From the NCBI RefSeq assembly GCF_016106035.1, contig NZ_JADKPZ010000012.1, positions 25,154 through 89,153 of the forward strand: 64,000 bases of DNA. Direction: 5' to 3'. The position numbers were made by a program, and so were the translations under genes. Below are positions 43,345-51,639 of the stretch, in pieces. Each line of letters starts with the position of its first letter. The first letter of the stretch is position 1. Source of the stretch: Arcobacter vandammei (GTDB taxonomy: Bacteria > Campylobacterota > Campylobacteria > Campylobacterales > Arcobacteraceae). The notes under the pieces were generated by a model that saw only the letters and a program-made list of their open reading frames with translations, was not told the origin of the DNA and made no database searches.

Positions 43345-44427
43345 TTATATTTTCTTCAAAAGCTTATCAATTTTTTTATTTGACTCGATTATCTTTTCTA
43401 AATCTATATTTTTATTCAAAACTTCATCATAAACTATTTTAATTATCTCATCTAAAGTTATTGGTTTTGCTAGTTGATTTGCAAAAAGCAATAAATTAAC
43501 CCCACTATTTATAGCTAAAGTTAAAGTCTCTTTTATCGTATAGTGCTTACTTATTGCACTCATTTGTAAATCATCTGTTATTAAAACACCTTGAAATCCT
43601 AATTGCTCTCTTAAAAGTTTTGTATTTACATTATATGATAGTGTTGCTGGATAGTTTTTATCTAAGTTTTCATTGAAAACATGGGCTGACATTATAATAT
43701 CTGCTTTATTATTTTTAATTAAGTTTTTATATGGTTCTAACTCTTTTTTACTCCAAGTTTTAGAAATATCTACAAAACCCAAATGAGAATCAGCCAAAGA
43801 TGAGCCATGTCCTGGAAAATGTTTTAATGTAGATAAAATACTCTCTTTTTTCATCTCATCAATAAAAATAGTTGCATATTTTTCTACAGTTTTTGGGTCA
43901 TCTCCAAAACTTCTTCCTCTTGTAACTATTACTTTATTTTGTTTGTTTATAGCCAAATCAACAACTGGTGCAAAGTCTAAGTTTATTCCTACACTTTTTA
44001 AATCACGTGCCAAATTTCTATAACTTAATTTTGCAAAATCTTCTCCATTTTTCGAAACTTCACTAGCTTTTAAAGTATTAACAAAGCCAATATCACTTTT
44101 TAATCTTTGAACAATTCCACCTTCTTGATCAATTGAGATTAAAAGTTTTTCAACTCTTTGTTTTTGCAAATCTGAATTTAACTTTTTTAATTGAGCTTTA
44201 CTTTCAATATTTTTTGCTTTTGTTTTATCATTTGGGTCTTTATCAAAAAGGATTACACCACCTAAACCTTTTTTTATATCTTTTGATATTTGACTATTTT
44301 GGTCTATATTTGTACCTTGAAACCCTAAAATAACCATTTTAGCTATCATCTTTTCTAATTCTTGCTTTGAATACTCATTTGCAAAAACTGAAGTAAAAAA
44401 TAGTAAAAATATAAATAAAATCCTCAT
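43345..44427 (-). CDS. nagZ: Glycoside hydrolase family 3, NagZ-type beta-N-acetylhexosaminidase
   Basis: Predicted to remove GlcNAc from muropeptides in cell-wall recycling. The 360-residue protein has an N-terminal signal sequence (MRILFIFLLFFTSVFA), so unlike classical cytoplasmic NagZ it is probably periplasmic or lipid-side. GH3 signatures: ISIDQEGGIVQRL, VTRGRSFGDDP, TLKHFPGHGSSLADSHLG (the NagZ His/Asp acid-base loop) and the nucleophile Asp in LITDDLQM. It ends 2 bp after the tRNA gene on the other strand. It could act on peptidoglycan together with the lytic enzymes at 49.5-51.6 kb. Confidence 0.88.
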   Translation of the reverse strand: MRILFIFLLFFTSVFANEYSKQELEKMIAKMVILGFQGTNIDQNSQISKDIKKGLGGVILFDKDPNDKTKAKNIESKAQLKKLNSDLQKQRVEKLLISIDQEGGIVQRLKSDIGFVNTLKASEVSKNGEDFAKLSYRNLARDLKSVGINLDFAPVVDLAINKQNKVIVTRGRSFGDDPKTVEKYATIFIDEMKKESILSTLKHFPGHGSSLADSHLGFVDISKTWSKKELEPYKNLIKNNKADIIMSAHVFNENLDKNYPATLSYNVNTKLLREQLGFQGVLITDDLQMSAISKHYTIKETLTLAINSGVNLLLFANQLAKPITLDEIIKIVYDEVLNKNIDLEKIIESNKKIDKLLKKI

Positions 44428-44435
44428 ACTATCTC

Positions 44436-44702
44436 CTATTTAACCCAGTTTTTGTAATTTGTAAATGCAGGAAATTGCTTTTTAAACTCATTTTCTTCAA
44501 ATGAAAAATTATAATTTTCCATATACTCCTGCAAAATTTCATAAGATTGTTTTAGTTCTATAAATTTTTCATTACTTCCATTTTGCATATCTGGATGATA
44601 TTTTTTTGAAAGCTTTAAGTATCTCTTTTTTATATCTTTTTTATTCATGGTTGATATAATTCCAAAAAACTCAACCGCTTTTATAAAATCTTCATAATTC
44701 AT
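44436..44702 (-). CDS. Short J-domain protein
   Basis: An 88-residue protein that is little more than a DnaJ J-domain: VEFFGIISTMNKKDIKKRYL, then KLSKKYHPDMQNGSNEKF with the essential HPD. J-domains stimulate DnaK-type ATPases and direct them to a client. It lacks the Gly/Phe and zinc regions, so it is not the general DnaJ. It is 8 bp upstream of nagZ and divergent from a second, membrane-bound J-domain gene at 44787. Confidence 0.85.
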   Translation of the reverse strand: MNYEDFIKAVEFFGIISTMNKKDIKKRYLKLSKKYHPDMQNGSNEKFIELKQSYEILQEYMENYNFSFEENEFKKQFPAFTNYKNWVK

Positions 44703-44786
44703 TTTAAAATCCTTTATATGGTAGATTATACTCTATTAATACTTTTTTTGTATAATAGATGCAATTTTTTTTAAGGCACTTTATTT

Positions 44787-45215
44787 ATGGGACAAATTAT
44801 AAACTTAGCAATTACAATTTTAATTTTATACTTAATTTTTACAAATTTTGGAACTTTTTTAATGATAATTGGTGGTATCATTTTATTTTTTGCAATTTTA
44901 ATCTATTTTGTAAAAAAATCTTTAGTAAAAAATGCCTCAAAATTTCAATATCAATACCAAAATTTTGACTTCAAAGAGTTCAATCAAAGCTTCAATAATA
45001 GTGGTTTTCAAGGAAATTTTTATACTCAAAGTTCAAAAATTGATGAAGCAAAAGAGTTTTTTGGATTTTCACAAACTCCTACAAAAGATGATATAAAAAA
45101 AAGGTATAAAGAACTAGCTAAAATACATCATCCTGATTTAAATGGTGGAGATGAGGAGAAGATGAAGAAATTAAATGAATATAGAGATATTCTAATGCAA
45201 ACATACGGTGAATAA
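44787..45215 (+). CDS. Membrane-anchored J-domain protein
   Basis: A 142-residue protein with two closely spaced N-terminal membrane helices (about 5-45), an aromatic/Gln-rich linker (FQYQYQNFDFKEFNQSFNNS) and a C-terminal J-domain (about 80-142) with the HPD in KELAKIHHPDLNGG. The J-domain core EFFGFSQTPTKDDIKKRYKE is similar to that of the divergent neighbour at 44436-44702, suggesting an old duplication. The reversed layout (anchor first, J-domain last) recalls TIM14/DjlA-like co-chaperones at membranes. Client unknown. Confidence 0.85.
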   Translation: MGQIINLAITILILYLIFTNFGTFLMIIGGIILFFAILIYFVKKSLVKNASKFQYQYQNFDFKEFNQSFNNSGFQGNFYTQSSKIDEAKEFFGFSQTPTKDDIKKRYKELAKIHHPDLNGGDEEKMKKLNEYRDILMQTYGE

Positions 45216-45224
45216 GGATTTTTA

Positions 45225-45719
45225 ATGATAGATATGACAAAAGTAGCAAATATTATTTTATATATGCTACACAAACAAGTAAAAGCACTAAATCATAAAA
45301 AAGTTGAGTTAATGCTATTTTTTATGGAACACAATCATATAGCTTTTTGTGGAGAAAAAATTATTAATGAAACTTTTGTAAAAACTCCAAGAGGTGTTAA
45401 ACCTTTAGTTTTAGATGAACTTTTTTCTATTATTATTGATGAAATTGAATTTGAAGATGAAGAAGATGATAGAGTGTTTTTTATTCAAGAACTTATGGAT
45501 TTTTTGGAAATAGATATAGTTCAAAAAGAGAATTTCAAAGAGTTGAAGTTCCATAAGCTTGATGAAGATTTTGATGAATCCCTATTTACAAAAGATGAGA
45601 TGACAACTATACATAAAATTGTATCTTTATATAAAGATACTAGTGTTAGAAATCTTTCAAACGAATGTTTTTCTCTTCAAAATATAAGAGATAAACAGAC
45701 AGATGAGATTATTTTTTAA
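45225..45719 (+). CDS. Panacea (DUF4065/SocA-like) domain protein
   Basis: A 164-residue protein. VANIILYMLHKQVKALNHKK, then VELMLFFMEHNHIAFCGEKI and TPRGVKPLVLDELF match the Panacea pattern (short helix, KLxKLLYF-type strand, G-P-V segment). Panacea proteins often neutralise partner toxins, but no toxin gene adjoins this one; the upstream gene 9 bp away is the membrane J-domain protein. Some SocA-like members act as protease adaptors. The C-terminal half is acidic. The family call is moderate and the function open. Confidence 0.65.
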   Translation: MIDMTKVANIILYMLHKQVKALNHKKVELMLFFMEHNHIAFCGEKIINETFVKTPRGVKPLVLDELFSIIIDEIEFEDEEDDRVFFIQELMDFLEIDIVQKENFKELKFHKLDEDFDESLFTKDEMTTIHKIVSLYKDTSVRNLSNECFSLQNIRDKQTDEIIF

Positions 45720-45737
45720 AAAATAATCTCTTTTTTT
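45705..45737 (+). terminator. Terminator of the J-domain/Panacea operon
   Basis: A 13-bp stem, GAGATTATTTTTT with AAAAAATAATCTC (45705-45730), spans the stop codon and is followed by seven T residues. Confidence 0.85.
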
Positions 45738-45811
45738 GTTACCTTTGTAAACCTTATTAAAGTTTACTTTTAAATCTAACTCTTTTTTTTTAAATATACT
45801 CTATTTTTGAC

Positions 45812-45817
45812 TATAAT
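45812..45817 (+). promoter_or_regulatory. -10 box of the thioesterase gene
   Basis: TATAAT 30 bp before the ATG, preceded by a T-rich stretch. AAGG lies 8 nt before the ATG. Confidence 0.5.
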
Positions 45818-45847
45818 TTCAATAATTAACTATTTAAGGTATGTTTT

Positions 45848-46321
45848 ATGAATGAAAATATAAAAAGAGAAAAATCTCTAACTATGACTATGCTTATGAC
45901 TCCTGATAAAGCCAATTTTTCTGGAAAACATGTTCATGGTGGAGAGATTTTAAAAATGTTAGACCATGTAGCTTATGCCTGTGCTGCTAGATATGCAGGA
46001 ACTTATGCTGTTACTCTTTCAGTTGATATGGTTTTATTTAAAGACCCTATTAAAATAGGCTCTCTTGTAACTTTTCATGCATCTGTAAACTATACAGGAA
46101 GAACATCTATGGAAATTGGAATAAAAGTTATTTCAGAAGATATAAAAGACCATAGCATAAAAAATACTAATGTTTGCTATTTTACCATGATTGCAGTTGA
46201 TGAAGATGGAAAACCAACACCAGTTCCAAAACTAGATTTAATTACAGAAGATGATAAAAGAAGATACAACGATGCAATAAACAGAAGAGAGTTTAGAATG
46301 TCTTCAAGACATGCCAAATAA
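45848..46321 (+). CDS. Acyl-CoA thioesterase, hotdog fold (YciA/BFIT-like)
   Basis: Hydrolyses acyl-CoA to free acid and CoA. The 157-residue single hotdog domain has the active-site segment FSGKHVHGGEILKMLDHVAY, then VTLSVDMVLFKDPIKIGSLV and TGRTSMEIGIKV, characteristic of YciA-type enzymes. Own promoter upstream and a hairpin after the stop make it a single-gene unit. Chain-length preference cannot be read from the sequence. Confidence 0.92.
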   Translation: MNENIKREKSLTMTMLMTPDKANFSGKHVHGGEILKMLDHVAYACAARYAGTYAVTLSVDMVLFKDPIKIGSLVTFHASVNYTGRTSMEIGIKVISEDIKDHSIKNTNVCYFTMIAVDEDGKPTPVPKLDLITEDDKRRYNDAINRREFRMSSRHAK

Positions 46322-46323
46322 GT

Positions 46324-46350
46324 AAGATAAAGGGTAAAAACCTTTATCTT
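46324..46350. terminator. Bidirectional terminator between the thioesterase and argO
   Basis: A 10-bp stem, AAGATAAAGG (46324-46333) with CCTTTATCTT (46341-46350), sits between the two convergent genes. Confidence 0.75.
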
Positions 46351-46811
46351 TAAATATCTTTTACCATTGCAATTTCATTACAAATTGGGAAAAGTTTACA
46401 GCGAATACAATCAGCCCAAATTTTTTGCTCTGGAATTTCCTCTTTTGAAATCTCTCTAAATCCGCAAGATAGGAAAAACTCCTTTTCATAAGTCAAAGAT
46501 AGAACTTGACTAAGTCCATAAAATTTAGCTTCTTCTACACATTTTTGTACTAGTTTTTTACCAAGTCCCAAACCTCTAAATTTTTCATTTACTATTAAAC
46601 TTCTTACTTCTGCCATTCTACTTGAGTGGATATGTGTTGCTGTAAAACCAGCCATCTCTCCATCTACTTTTACAATAATATATGATCTAATAGTTGTTGC
46701 CATCTCATCTTGTGTTCTTAAAAGAATTATTCCTTTATCAACTTCTGGTCGTACTAGTTCTTGCATTGCAGGTATATCAAGAACTGTTGGTTTATAAAAT
46801 TCAATTTCCAA
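46350..46811 (-). CDS. argO: GNAT N-acetyltransferase, ArgO-type minimal N-acetylglutamate synthase
   Basis: Predicted to acetylate glutamate, first step of arginine synthesis, like the short ArgO described in Campylobacter. The 153-residue GNAT domain has AEVRSLIVNEKFRGLGLGKK (acetyl-CoA loop R-x-x-G-x-G-x-x-L) and FFLSCGF. The C-terminus has three cysteines, C-x2-C-x5-C (WADCIRCKLFPIC), which could bind metal. The start is TTG (46809-46811), 7 nt after GGAG. It overlaps engB by 11 bp and is the last gene of the long minus-strand block. Confidence 0.75.
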   Translation of the reverse strand: MEIEFYKPTVLDIPAMQELVRPEVDKGIILLRTQDEMATTIRSYIIVKVDGEMAGFTATHIHSSRMAEVRSLIVNEKFRGLGLGKKLVQKCVEEAKFYGLSQVLSLTYEKEFFLSCGFREISKEEIPEQKIWADCIRCKLFPICNEIAMVKDI

Positions 46812-47403
46812 ACAGATGCTCCGTAATTTTATTTTGTAAATCTATAATACCTTGTTTTTTCAAGTTTGAGACAAAAATCCCATCTGGATAATCTCTTTTT
46901 AACTTATTTAATTCACTACTATTTAGTTTATCAATTTTTGTAAAAGCATTAATTATGATTTGATCCCCTCTTTTAATATGCTTTACAAACTCATCAACAT
47001 TTTTATCTATTTCTAGCTCTGGATGTCTTGAATCAATTAAATGAACAAAAACTTGCAAATTTGGTCTTTGTTCTAAATACTCTGTAAGGTTTCTATTCCA
47101 AGAAGCTTTTAGTGTTTTAGCAACTTTTGCATACCCAAAACCAGGTAAATCAACAAATCTAGCATAAACATAAGGATTTTCAGTGTCAATTGTTTTAAAC
47201 TTAATATCAAAATAGTTAATTAGCTGAGTTTTCCCTGGAGTTGAAGAAGATTTAGCTAAACCTTTTTGTTTTGTCAAAGAGTTTAAGATTGATGATTTTC
47301 CAACATTAGATCTTCCCAAAAAAGCAACTTCTGCGACTGATGGTGCTGGTGAATCATTTAAACTTTGTGCTGATTGTAAAAATTTGGCATCTATTAAATT
47401 CAT
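46801..47403 (-). CDS. engB: Ribosome biogenesis GTPase EngB (YsxC/YihA)
   Basis: Small essential GTPase acting on 50S assembly. 200 residues with G1 GRSNVGKSSILN, a switch region TPGKTQLINYF, G3 DLPGFGYAK and G4 TKIDKL. The N-terminal EVAFLGRSNVG is typical. Gap to lptA upstream is 3 bp. Confidence 0.96.
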   Translation of the reverse strand: MNLIDAKFLQSAQSLNDSPAPSVAEVAFLGRSNVGKSSILNSLTKQKGLAKSSSTPGKTQLINYFDIKFKTIDTENPYVYARFVDLPGFGYAKVAKTLKASWNRNLTEYLEQRPNLQVFVHLIDSRHPELEIDKNVDEFVKHIKRGDQIIINAFTKIDKLNSSELNKLKRDYPDGIFVSNLKKQGIIDLQNKITEHLFGN

Positions 47404-47406
47404 ATA

Positions 47407-47889
47407 TTATTTTTCGCCTCGTTCAACATTTATAATAAACTTCACAGGTTTATTCTCACTACCTTTAACTTTTGCTTCACCACTTAATTGATTGATAAAA
47501 ATATTATCTCCATAAACTTTTCTATCATCATTCTTTTCGTGCACAAAACCATTGCCAATGATATTATACTCCTCTTTTTTAGGATTATAAATTATCTTAT
47601 CTCCCTTTCCAACATAATGCTTATCAGCTGTTACAATTTCAAAATCAGCATCTCCAGTAGCTTCATATTTTAGGGGTGTTTTATTATTTGTTTTTTTATC
47701 AGTTTCAAAATACACTTCAACTTTTTTTGCATTTAATTTATCTTGATTCATTCTAACTTTTACATTACCTGTAAAAATAGAAATTCCTTTTTTATCATCT
47801 GCTTGAAAATCAAGCGAATCAATTTCTAAAATATCATTTTGAGCAAATAATAGTGTTGAAAGAAGTAGTGTTGTTGCTAAATATCTCAT
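47407..47889 (-). CDS. lptA: LPS transport periplasmic protein LptA
   Basis: Bridges inner and outer membranes in lipopolysaccharide transport. A signal peptide (MRYLATTLLLSTLLFA) precedes an OstA-like beta-jellyroll: SLDFQADDKKGISIFTGNVK, NAKKVEVYF and IIYNPKKEEYNIIGNGFV. 160 residues, typical. It overlaps lptC by 4 bases (ATGA), and kdsC is the next gene upstream, the usual kdsC-lptC-lptA order. Confidence 0.92.
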   Translation of the reverse strand: MRYLATTLLLSTLLFAQNDILEIDSLDFQADDKKGISIFTGNVKVRMNQDKLNAKKVEVYFETDKKTNNKTPLKYEATGDADFEIVTADKHYVGKGDKIIYNPKKEEYNIIGNGFVHEKNDDRKVYGDNIFINQLSGEAKVKGSENKPVKFIINVERGEK

Positions 47890-48428
47890 TTATTTTCCTT
47901 TGTATCTTTAAGATCTATTTTAAAATGTGTATTTTTAGATTTTATAAAATTATTTACTCCATCTAAATATAAATTTGTTCCGTCATAGTTGTGAGTTTTA
48001 TAAATAGCTTTAAATGGGTGAGAATTTGTAGCTAATTTTTTTATCTCATCATATTTTAGATAATCTGTATTTACTTTTACAAAATCATCTCTTAAGTATT
48101 CAACATTTTCTATAAAATCAAAAAGGTTAGATCTTTTTTCAATTTTATCTGCTTTTATCTTTTCAAATAAATAGTCTTTTGTTTTATCTTGATTTTTTAT
48201 AGTAATATCTGCTAAATACATCTCATCTCTTGTTTTATATCTCAAAACATTTGAAGAATTAACAACTCTTGATACTCCAATATCATTTATCGTGTACATT
48301 GTAGAGTTTTCAAAAATTACTTGAGGTATCTCCTCTTTTATTTTTTTATGTTCCAAATTTTCAATTGGAGTAAAATAAAAAGCTATACTTAAAAAAAGAA
48401 TAGTAAAAATAAAACTCTTTAAAGCCAT
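47886..48428 (-). CDS. lptC: LPS export protein LptC
   Basis: Inner-membrane anchored LPS-transport protein. One N-terminal membrane helix (about 4-20, SFIFTILFLSIAFYF), then a periplasmic beta domain of about 150 residues with low sequence conservation, as usual for LptC (YTINDIGVSRVVNSSNVLRY). The assignment rests largely on position between kdsC and lptA and on topology. It overlaps both neighbours. Confidence 0.85.
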   Translation of the reverse strand: MALKSFIFTILFLSIAFYFTPIENLEHKKIKEEIPQVIFENSTMYTINDIGVSRVVNSSNVLRYKTRDEMYLADITIKNQDKTKDYLFEKIKADKIEKRSNLFDFIENVEYLRDDFVKVNTDYLKYDEIKKLATNSHPFKAIYKTHNYDGTNLYLDGVNNFIKSKNTHFKIDLKDTKENK

Positions 48429-48916
48429 AAGTTTAAAAACTCCTCTTCAAGACTATCTTCTTTCAAAATATACTCTATCATCTCTCTTGCTGCTCCACTT
48501 CCACCAGCTTTTTCGCATACTATATTTACACTCTTTTTTACAAGCTCGTGGGCATTTTGTGGAGCAAAAGATAATCCAGCTTTTTTTAGCATTTTTAAAT
48601 CATTTAAATCATCACCAATTGCAGCAACTTGGTTGTAATTTAAACCCTCTTTTTTTAAAATCTCATCTAAAACAGCTAATTTGTCTTTTACATTTTGGTA
48701 CAGATACTCTATTTTTAACTCATTTGCTCTATATTCAACTATTTTTGACTCTCGTCCTGTTATAATTGCTGCTTTTTTTCCTAAATGTTTTGTCCAAAAA
48801 ACTATTGCAAAACCGTCATTTACATTAAAAGTTTTAAATTCTTCAAGGCTACTTGAGTACATAATATCGCCATTTGTAAGTGTACCATCCACATCAAAAA
48901 CAAGTAGTTCTATCAT
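48419..48916 (-). CDS. kdsC: KDO 8-phosphate phosphatase KdsC
   Basis: HAD-family phosphatase releasing KDO for lipid A core synthesis. Motif I is LLVFDVDGTLTNGDI, motif II region AAIITGRESKIVEYRANELK, and motif IV IGDDLNDLKMLKKAGLSFAP. 165 residues, without a cap domain, as in tetrameric KdsC. It overlaps hisB by 4 and lptC by 10 bases. Confidence 0.95.
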   Translation of the reverse strand: MIELLVFDVDGTLTNGDIMYSSSLEEFKTFNVNDGFAIVFWTKHLGKKAAIITGRESKIVEYRANELKIEYLYQNVKDKLAVLDEILKKEGLNYNQVAAIGDDLNDLKMLKKAGLSFAPQNAHELVKKSVNIVCEKAGGSGAAREMIEYILKEDSLEEEFLNLWL

Positions 48917-49485
48917 AAAACACCTTTTGTACTAGGTATTCCTAATCTCTCATTTTTTACTAAAGCTCTTCTTAAAGCAACTGCAAAGGCCTTAAAAGTA
49001 GCTTCTAAAATATGGTGTTTATTTCTTCCTCTTTCTTGGATTAAATGTAAAGTTATTCCAGCATTTCCACTTAAAGCATGAAAAAACTCTTCAACTAACT
49101 CAACATCAAAATCACCAACTTTTCCGCTAAGATTTATCTCATAAACCAAAAAAGGTCTATTTGATAAATCTAAAGCACAAGTTACTGCTGCTTCATCCAT
49201 AACAACTGTTGCATTTCCATATCTCTCAACTGCAGAAATTGGAAAAATAGCTTTTTTAAGTGCTTGTCCTAAAACAATTCCACAATCTTCAACTGTATGG
49301 TGAGCATCTATATGCAAATCACCTTTACACTCTAAATTTATATCAATTCCGCTATGTTTGCTTAAAGCTTCAAGCATATGGTCAAAAAAACCAACTCCAG
49401 TATTTATAGAAAATTTTCCACAACCATCCAAAGTTAAACTACATTTTATTTGTGTCTCTTTTGTATCTCTATTTATCTCTACCAT
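48913..49485 (-). CDS. hisB: Imidazoleglycerol-phosphate dehydratase
   Basis: Sixth step of histidine synthesis. The 190-residue protein is the single-function form, without the phosphatase domain of E. coli HisB. The two manganese-binding His motifs are clear: GFFDHMLEALSKHSG / DLHIDAHHTVEDCG and EEFFHALSGNAGITLH / GRNKHHILEATFKAFA. The gap to rlpA upstream is 9 bp. Confidence 0.96.
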   Translation of the reverse strand: MVEINRDTKETQIKCSLTLDGCGKFSINTGVGFFDHMLEALSKHSGIDINLECKGDLHIDAHHTVEDCGIVLGQALKKAIFPISAVERYGNATVVMDEAAVTCALDLSNRPFLVYEINLSGKVGDFDVELVEEFFHALSGNAGITLHLIQERGRNKHHILEATFKAFAVALRRALVKNERLGIPSTKGVL

Positions 49486-49494
49486 TTTTTATTC

Positions 49495-50409
49495 CTATCT
49501 AATTATAATTCCACTTAAGCCATTGCTTGATTTAAAACTTTGTGCCTCTTGTTCATTTGAAAAACCTTTTATTAAAACTTTATATAAACCATTTTGATTT
49601 ACATACACAACCGTTTTTGATGGATATTTTCTCTCATATTCACTTTTTACTTTATTTGCACCTTCAATCTTACTAAAAGCACCAACTTGTATAGCTATAC
49701 TTGAATTTGAATAGCTTTTATTTGTTGTTTTAGGTGCAGTATTATTTACTACTTGACCTATTTTATTATTTGAAGGAGTTGATACAACAATATTATCTTC
49801 TTGTATCTCAATAGCCTCAAATTGCTCTATTTTCTCCTCTTTTGGTGCTTGTACAACTTCTACAGTTGGTGCTTGATTATTTTGTAACTCACCATTAAAT
49901 CCTAAAACAGTAACTCTTACTTTTGCTGTTCCTTTTCCTACCATATTTATAGCATGAGCTGCTTTATTTGATAAATCTATAATTCTACCTGAAACAAATG
50001 GTCCACGATCGTTTATTCTTACAATTGTACTTTTCCCATTTTCAAGATTATCAACTTTTACAACTGTATTCATAGGTAAAGTTTTATGAGCTGCTGTCAT
50101 ATCATACATATTATAAATCTCACCATTAGAAGTCTTTTTTGAATGAAAATCTGGGCCATACCATGAAGCAATTCCATCAAATTTATCACCAATATTTGCT
50201 ATTTCTGGATAATACTTTATTCCAAAAACACTATAAGGTCTCATTGTTGCTCTATGCATCTCTGGTGAGTTATTTATATTTGCATTATTTGTATTTTTAT
50301 AAAATTTATGATAATCGTTATCTACATTTTTACTAGAACAGCCTGTAAATAATAAAATGCTAACAGCCCCTACTAAAATTCCTAAATTAGCACTATTTAA
50401 TAATCTCAA
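49495..50409 (-). CDS. rlpA: RlpA-type septal lytic transglycosylase with SPOR domain
   Basis: Lipoprotein that cleaves naked glycan strands at the septum. The lipobox is ILLFTGC (Cys24), so it is lipid-anchored. The double-psi beta-barrel (about 80-165) has GIASWYGPDFHSKKTSNGEI, MTAAHKTLPMNTVVKV and VRINDRGPFVSGRIIDLS with the catalytic Asp. A Gln/Thr/Asn-rich linker leads to a C-terminal SPOR domain (about 230-304: SIAIQVGAFSKIEGANKV), which targets denuded septal peptidoglycan. It overlaps mltD by 17 bp, pairing two glycan-cleaving enzymes. Confidence 0.92.
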   Translation of the reverse strand: MRLLNSANLGILVGAVSILLFTGCSSKNVDNDYHKFYKNTNNANINNSPEMHRATMRPYSVFGIKYYPEIANIGDKFDGIASWYGPDFHSKKTSNGEIYNMYDMTAAHKTLPMNTVVKVDNLENGKSTIVRINDRGPFVSGRIIDLSNKAAHAINMVGKGTAKVRVTVLGFNGELQNNQAPTVEVVQAPKEEKIEQFEAIEIQEDNIVVSTPSNNKIGQVVNNTAPKTTNKSYSNSSIAIQVGAFSKIEGANKVKSEYERKYPSKTVVYVNQNGLYKVLIKGFSNEQEAQSFKSSNGLSGIIIR

Positions 50410-51607
50410 TTTTATCTCCTATACTTAACACTTTTTTATTTTTTCTACTAATAAACTTAAGTTTTTTTGTAGAAGTTTTATATTTTTTAGCAATATTTTC
50501 TAAAGTATCTCCAGATTTTACTACATAAATATTTTTTGACTCTGGCTTAATTGAAACTTTTTTTGTTGAAACTTGCTCTTTATTGTTATTTTTTTCAATA
50601 ATTGGCTTTATATTACCTACTTTTTGATTATAAACATCTAATTTAGTATGAGGAATATAAATATTATATGATTTTATATTAGCTGGTAAAGTATCTTTTT
50701 TGATATGTTTATTCAAATTCTTAAACTCATTTAAGTCTAATTCCAACATATTTGCAATAGACTTAAGTTGTACTCCTTTAGGTGGATTAACTAATTCTAA
50801 ATCATATTTTGATTTTTTATCTATTGCACTAAACATATTTTTCTCTTTTGAAATTGTAAATGTAACAATTTTTGCAATATAATTTACAGTATGTTTAGGT
50901 AGGTAATCTTTATGATTGTTATTTACCAAATAAGAGAATTCAAAATAATCTTTATATCTATCATAAATAATATATAAATTATTTAGACCTTTTTTAGTTT
51001 TTGTATAGCTATCAATATATTGCTTATATACTTTAATTGTAGGATTTGAATGCTCATTTGGATTTAGTTCTAAGTATCTATCTAAACTGGCTCTTGCAAC
51101 TCCACTAATTACTCTTCCTTCTCCACTATTATATGCAGCAATAGCTAAATACCATTTATTAAAAGTTTTATAATATCTTTTTATATATGTAGCTGCTGCA
51201 TTTGTTGATTTAATTAAATCCAACCTCTCATCAATATTTTCATCTATTCTTAATTTTAAATTATTTGCAGTTTGTGGCATAATTTGCCAAAGTCCACTTG
51301 GGCTTTTTGCTCCATTTATCTGATTTTTATAACCTGATTCTATAAGTGGAATAAAAAACATAGCTTCAGGCAAATTTCTTTTTTCTATCTCTTCTTTTAC
51401 AATTTCCATATTTAAAGCAGATGTTCTTAAAATATTATTGTAATAATTTACTTTTGAATTTGAACTATATTCTCTATAAACTGAGTTAAAAGATAAAGTG
51501 TTTAAATATGCACTTTCTATTCCTAATTCTCTTACAACTTTTTGTTTTATCTCATCTGCAAAAAGTTGTATAGAAAAAATGAGTATTATTAGTATAAATT
51601 TATTCAA
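50393..51607 (-). CDS. mltD: Membrane-bound lytic transglycosylase D-like, SLT plus LysM
   Basis: Cleaves peptidoglycan glycan chains to anhydro-muropeptides. A signal peptide (to about residue 17) lacks a lipobox Cys. The SLT domain (about 65-210) has the catalytic Glu in FFIPLIESGYKNQINGAKSP, then SGLWQIMPQTA and AIAAYNSGEGRV. A C-terminal LysM motif (about 355-402, YVVKSGDTLENIAKKYKTST) binds peptidoglycan. A second weaker LysM-like region lies near residues 255-310. About 404 residues. Confidence 0.9.
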   Translation of the reverse strand: MNKFILIILIFSIQLFADEIKQKVVRELGIESAYLNTLSFNSVYREYSSNSKVNYYNNILRTSALNMEIVKEEIEKRNLPEAMFFIPLIESGYKNQINGAKSPSGLWQIMPQTANNLKLRIDENIDERLDLIKSTNAAATYIKRYYKTFNKWYLAIAAYNSGEGRVISGVARASLDRYLELNPNEHSNPTIKVYKQYIDSYTKTKKGLNNLYIIYDRYKDYFEFSYLVNNNHKDYLPKHTVNYIAKIVTFTISKEKNMFSAIDKKSKYDLELVNPPKGVQLKSIANMLELDLNEFKNLNKHIKKDTLPANIKSYNIYIPHTKLDVYNQKVGNIKPIIEKNNNKEQVSTKKVSIKPESKNIYVVKSGDTLENIAKKYKTSTKKLKFISRKNKKVLSIGDKIEIIK

Positions 51608-51639
51608 AAGAGCCTCTTATATAATTTAATTTATTATAA

